DNA from: Bacteroidales bacterium
GTDB lineage: Bacteria > Bacteroidota > Bacteroidia > Bacteroidales > UBA3663
DNA: 33,071 nucleotides
Direction of reading: 5' to 3'
Assembly (NCBI GenBank): GCA_004557315.1
Contig: SFEH01000022.1
Location: 1-33,071 of the forward strand
Positions 30,555-33,071 of the stretch are shown here, in pieces. Both the position numbers and the translations under genes were made by a program. The notes under the pieces are model-generated. The model was not told the DNA's origin, did no database searches, and saw only the letters and a program-made list of their open reading frames with translations. The first letter of the stretch is position 1. Every line of letters starts with the position of its first letter.

Positions 30555-31652
30555 ATGATTAACAAATTATTTCTTTCAGCCGTATGTGCACTTTCTATGA
30601 GCACGATGGCAGCACAGTCATTTGATGATGGTGACGTTATCTACGATTTCAAGCCTTACAACTATCTGCAGTTCCAGGCTGGTGTTGGTCACACTGTAGG
30701 CGAGGTAGATTTCTTCGATCTTCTCTCTCCAGCAGCCCAGGTGGGATGGGGACGTCAGTTCTCTCCTGTTCAGGCTATGCGCCTCAGCTTCGGTGGCTGG
30801 CAGGGCAGGGGTGGCTTGGTCAGTCCCTATCGCAGGTTCAAGTTCAACTTCCTTGCTCTCAATGCCGACTATGTGGTCAGCATCACCAATCTCTTCTATG
30901 GTTGGCAGCCCGAGCGTCGGTTCAACCTTAATGCCTTCGCAGGGCTTGCTGGTAACCTCGTCTTCGACAACGACGATGTCTATCCTGTGGGTCGTGCTGG
31001 CTTGATTGCCGACTATCGCCTTACCGACCGTCTCAGTCTCAATCTCGAGGCGAATGCCAATATCACGTCCGACGACTTCAACTCAAAGCATGGCAGCAAG
31101 GCCGACTGGTATTTCAACGGGCTTCTCGGTATGAACTACCGCTTCGGCAAGGGCTATACCAGGACCTATCGCGAACTGGAGCCCGAGCTGATCATCGTCG
31201 AAATCTGCAGCGTGTGCGAGAACCCAGTCGATGAGTGTCCGTACTTCGGCCAGCATCCTCTCTGCGAAGTCTGTGGCAGATACATCGACGACTGCGAGTA
31301 TTGCGGCAATCATCCTACTCCCGAGCGTCCGCCTGTAGAGTACAACATCTTCTTTGAGAAGAACAAGGCCATCATCACTGATGAGCAGGCAGTAAAGATG
31401 CAGGAGATGGCCGATTACCTCAATACCTATCCTGAGGCTACGATCTCTCTCGTAGGCTATGCCGATGCAGCGACTGGCAATGCCAAGGTCAATGCCCGTA
31501 TCTCAAAGGAGCGTGCAGCAGCCGTAGCAAAGTATCTCGTGGAGCAGTGCGGCATCTCGGTCGAGCGTATCTTGGCCGACTGGAAGGGCGACACCATCCA
31601 GCCGTTTGCCACCAACGAAGATAATCGCGTCTGCATCTGTGTCTCTAAATGA
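30555..31652 (+). CDS. OmpA-family outer membrane protein with Cys-rich linker
   Basis: 365 residues with a signal peptide (to about A20). A beta-barrel follows with alternating strands (YNYLQFQAGVGHTVGEVDFF to DWYFNGLLGMNYRFG, about 35-197). A linker at 215-255 holds seven Cys in two tandem copies: CSVCENPVDECPYFGQHP (218-235) and CEVCGRYIDDCEYCGNHP (237-254). The C-terminal OmpA peptidoglycan-binding domain is EYNIFFEKNKAIITDEQAVK to ILADWKGDTIQPFATNEDNR. It probably ties the outer membrane to the wall. The Cys pairs could bind zinc or form disulfides. A second OmpA-family gene starts beyond the right edge. Confidence 0.88.
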   Translation: MINKLFLSAVCALSMSTMAAQSFDDGDVIYDFKPYNYLQFQAGVGHTVGEVDFFDLLSPAAQVGWGRQFSPVQAMRLSFGGWQGRGGLVSPYRRFKFNFLALNADYVVSITNLFYGWQPERRFNLNAFAGLAGNLVFDNDDVYPVGRAGLIADYRLTDRLSLNLEANANITSDDFNSKHGSKADWYFNGLLGMNYRFGKGYTRTYRELEPELIIVEICSVCENPVDECPYFGQHPLCEVCGRYIDDCEYCGNHPTPERPPVEYNIFFEKNKAIITDEQAVKMQEMADYLNTYPEATISLVGYADAATGNAKVNARISKERAAAVAKYLVEQCGISVERILADWKGDTIQPFATNEDNRVCICVSK

Positions 31653-31670
31653 AATAATATCTGCATTTTT

Positions 31671-31702
31671 CTTGGTCAAGCCAAACATAATGCTTATCTT
31701 TG
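31671..31702 (+). promoter_or_regulatory. promoter of the hydroxyacid dehydrogenase gene
   Basis: CTTG at 31671-31674, 20 bases, TATCTTTG at 31695-31702. The leader is about 20 bases. Confidence 0.65.
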
Positions 31703-31730
31703 CGTGTAAACATTTAATACCGCAAAGATT

Positions 31731-32684
31731 ATGAAGATTGTAGTGCTCGACGGTTATACCGCCAATCCAGGTGACATCTCGTGGGAGTCTTGGAACTGTC
31801 TCGGTGAGGTCACTGTATATGACAGAACAGCTCCTTCTGAACTGCTTGGCAGGGCAGAAGGGGCTGATGCTATTTTGACCAACAAGGTGATTATCAGCAA
31901 GGAGACGATGCAGCAACTGCCTTCGCTCAAGTATATTGGAGTGCTCGCTACGGGCTATAATGTCGTGGATATTCCTGCTGCCCATGAGCTTGGCATCACT
32001 GTCACCAATATCCCTGCCTACAGCTCTAGCTCGGTGGCTCAGATGGTGTTTGCCCATCTGCTCAACATCACCCATCATGTGGCAGAACACAATGCCGACG
32101 TTGTGGCAGGACGCTGGCAGGACTGCGAGGACTTCTGCTTTCGCTGCTGTTCTCTCCTCGAACTCGATGGAATGAGCATCGGCATAGTCGGCTTTGGCAA
32201 CACTGGTTCTGCCACTGCTCGCATTGCCCACAGCTTCGGCATGAAGGTCTTAGCCTTTTCTTCGAAACCGCAGGATCAGTTGCCCGATTATGTCACCAAG
32301 GTCGATTCGCTCGACCAGCTATTCAGCATCTGTGATGTCGTGAGCCTGCATTGCCCATTGACCGACAGTACCCGCCACCTCGTCAATGCCGCCCGACTTC
32401 AACTCATGAAGCCAACTGCCATCGTCATCAACACCGGCCGTGGTCCGTTGGTCAATGACCAGGATCTTGCCGATGCTCTCAATTCAGGTCAGATCTACGC
32501 TGCTGGCATAGATGTCCTGACTCAGGAGCCTCCACGCGACGGCAACCCATTGATCGGTGCCCCCAACTGCTTCATCACCCCACACATAGCCTGGGCAACC
32601 GATGCTGCCCGCAAGCGCCTGATGCAGATAGCCCTCGACAATGTCAAGGCATTCGTTGCAGGGAAGGCAATGAATGTGGTGTGA
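31731..32684 (+). CDS. D-2-hydroxyacid dehydrogenase (glycerate dehydrogenase/hydroxypyruvate reductase type)
   Basis: 317 residues, NAD(P)-dependent. The Rossmann motif is IGIVGFGNTGSATARIA. The catalytic triad of the family is visible: Arg in VINTGRGPLV, Glu in GIDVLTQEPP, and His in TPHIAWAT. The start LKYIGVLATGYNVVDIPAAHE region is typical of glycerate dehydrogenases, but lactate- and phosphoglycerate-type enzymes share most motifs, so the substrate is a guess. It is monocistronic and convergent with the OmpA-family gene at the window's right end. Confidence 0.9.
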   Translation: MKIVVLDGYTANPGDISWESWNCLGEVTVYDRTAPSELLGRAEGADAILTNKVIISKETMQQLPSLKYIGVLATGYNVVDIPAAHELGITVTNIPAYSSSSVAQMVFAHLLNITHHVAEHNADVVAGRWQDCEDFCFRCCSLLELDGMSIGIVGFGNTGSATARIAHSFGMKVLAFSSKPQDQLPDYVTKVDSLDQLFSICDVVSLHCPLTDSTRHLVNAARLQLMKPTAIVINTGRGPLVNDQDLADALNSGQIYAAGIDVLTQEPPRDGNPLIGAPNCFITPHIAWATDAARKRLMQIALDNVKAFVAGKAMNVV

Positions 32685-32777
32685 TATTGCACCTTCATAT
32701 TCGAAATCATTGATTGTGCCCGTTTCCGACGAGAAGCTGATGCCGACCTTGAACAGCTTGCGTGACACTAACGACAA

Positions 32778-32820
32778 ACAGGCACCGGAGCATATCTCAG
32801 CTCCGGTGCCTGTCTTTATT
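32778..32820. terminator. bidirectional terminator between dehydrogenase and OmpA-family genes
   Basis: A 14-bp perfect stem, ACAGGCACCGGAGC (32778-32791) with GCTCCGGTGCCTGT (32800-32813), loop of 8, then CTTTATT. The minus side continues with TTTG, moderately T-rich. Confidence 0.85.
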
Positions 32821-32836
32821 AGTCAACAGAAGATTG

Positions 32837-33071
32837 TCACTTCTTTTCAACGGTGATGATTGCAACGCGGTTGCGGTCGTTCTCTGCGAACGGCTGTACC
32901 GTATCGCCCTTCCATTCCGTCTTGATGTCCGCCTTGGCAACGCCATACTTCTCGTTGAGTGCGGCAGCGACGCGCTCTGCGCGGTCCTTGGCGTACTTCA
33001 TGTTGATTGTCGGGTTGCCAGTCTTCCTGTCGGCATAGCCGACTACGATGTAATAGACCGGACGGTTGTTG
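32837..33071 (-). CDS. OmpA-family protein, C-terminal end (partial)
   Basis: The last 77 codons are present, reading from the right edge to TGA at 32837-32839. The peptide VYYIVVGYADRKTGNP, DRAERVAAALNEKYGV and EWKGDTVQPFAENDRNRVAI is the second half of an OmpA peptidoglycan-binding domain. It parallels the end of the 30555 gene (VGYADAATGNA, DWKGDTIQPFATNEDNRV), so the two are paralogues flanking the dehydrogenase gene. The start and barrel are outside the window. Confidence 0.88.
   Translation of the reverse strand, partial: NNRPVYYIVVGYADRKTGNPTINMKYAKDRAERVAAALNEKYGVAKADIKTEWKGDTVQPFAENDRNRVAIITVEKK

Overview
The window reads as a chromosomal segment of a Bacteroidales bacterium, most likely Prevotella or a close relative. 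This rests on three things. The promoters follow the Bacteroidetes pattern TTTG, about 20 bases, TAnnTTTG, and most starts lack Shine-Dalgarno sites. The gene content (PorT-family protein, GH27 enzyme, DUF1593 lipoprotein, SIS-only Kdo-pathway isomerase, many lipoproteins) and gene neighbourhoods (pyrE/SRPBCC/argH, phoH/purC) fit the group. The genus is inference. No tRNA, rRNA, transposase, integrase, phage gene or CRISPR array was seen.

Layout: (1) 1-3.9 kb: end of a PD-(D/E)XK nuclease-like gene, a bidirectional double terminator, rpsO on the minus strand, then the divergent run xseB-gltX-waaA. (2) 3.9-9.1 kb: GH27 alpha-galactosidase and an Lrp/AsnC regulator on the minus strand, divergent from metY, which converges on gdhA. 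(3) 9.2-11.6 kb: a secreted His/Asn/Arg-rich protein and an M16 zinc protease. (4) 11.6-13.1 kb: kdsD-like, tatA and comF. (5) 13.2-19.4 kb: pyrE, SRPBCC protein, argH with two lipoprotein genes behind it, and a proline aminopeptidase. (6) 19.4-22.9 kb: porT plus DUF1593 on the minus strand, a tiny Cys-rich lipoprotein and a membrane-anchored degenerate PP2C. (7) 23.0-30.4 kb: phoH, purC, asd, then etfB-etfA-acyl-CoA dehydrogenase. (8) 30.5-33.1 kb: an OmpA-family protein with a Cys-rich linker, a D-2-hydroxyacid dehydrogenase, and the end of a second OmpA-family gene.

The genes are mostly housekeeping metabolism: glutamate, methionine, arginine, lysine/threonine precursors, purine and pyrimidine synthesis, Kdo/LPS, and flavin-based electron transfer, mixed with envelope proteins.

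The standout signal is between the genes. From 7.6 to 27.6 kb, nine intergenic gaps are filled by arrays of 8- or 9-base units facing the inverted array, so each can fold into a long hairpin. Three unit families occur: GATGTGAA (one locus), RAGGTTNT (five loci) and RAGATAAAG (three loci). Loci within a family share a core between the arms. The elements start at or in the upstream stop codon and end a few bases before the next start. They carry no transposase and do not match any named repeat family I know; they are the best candidate here for an undescribed system.
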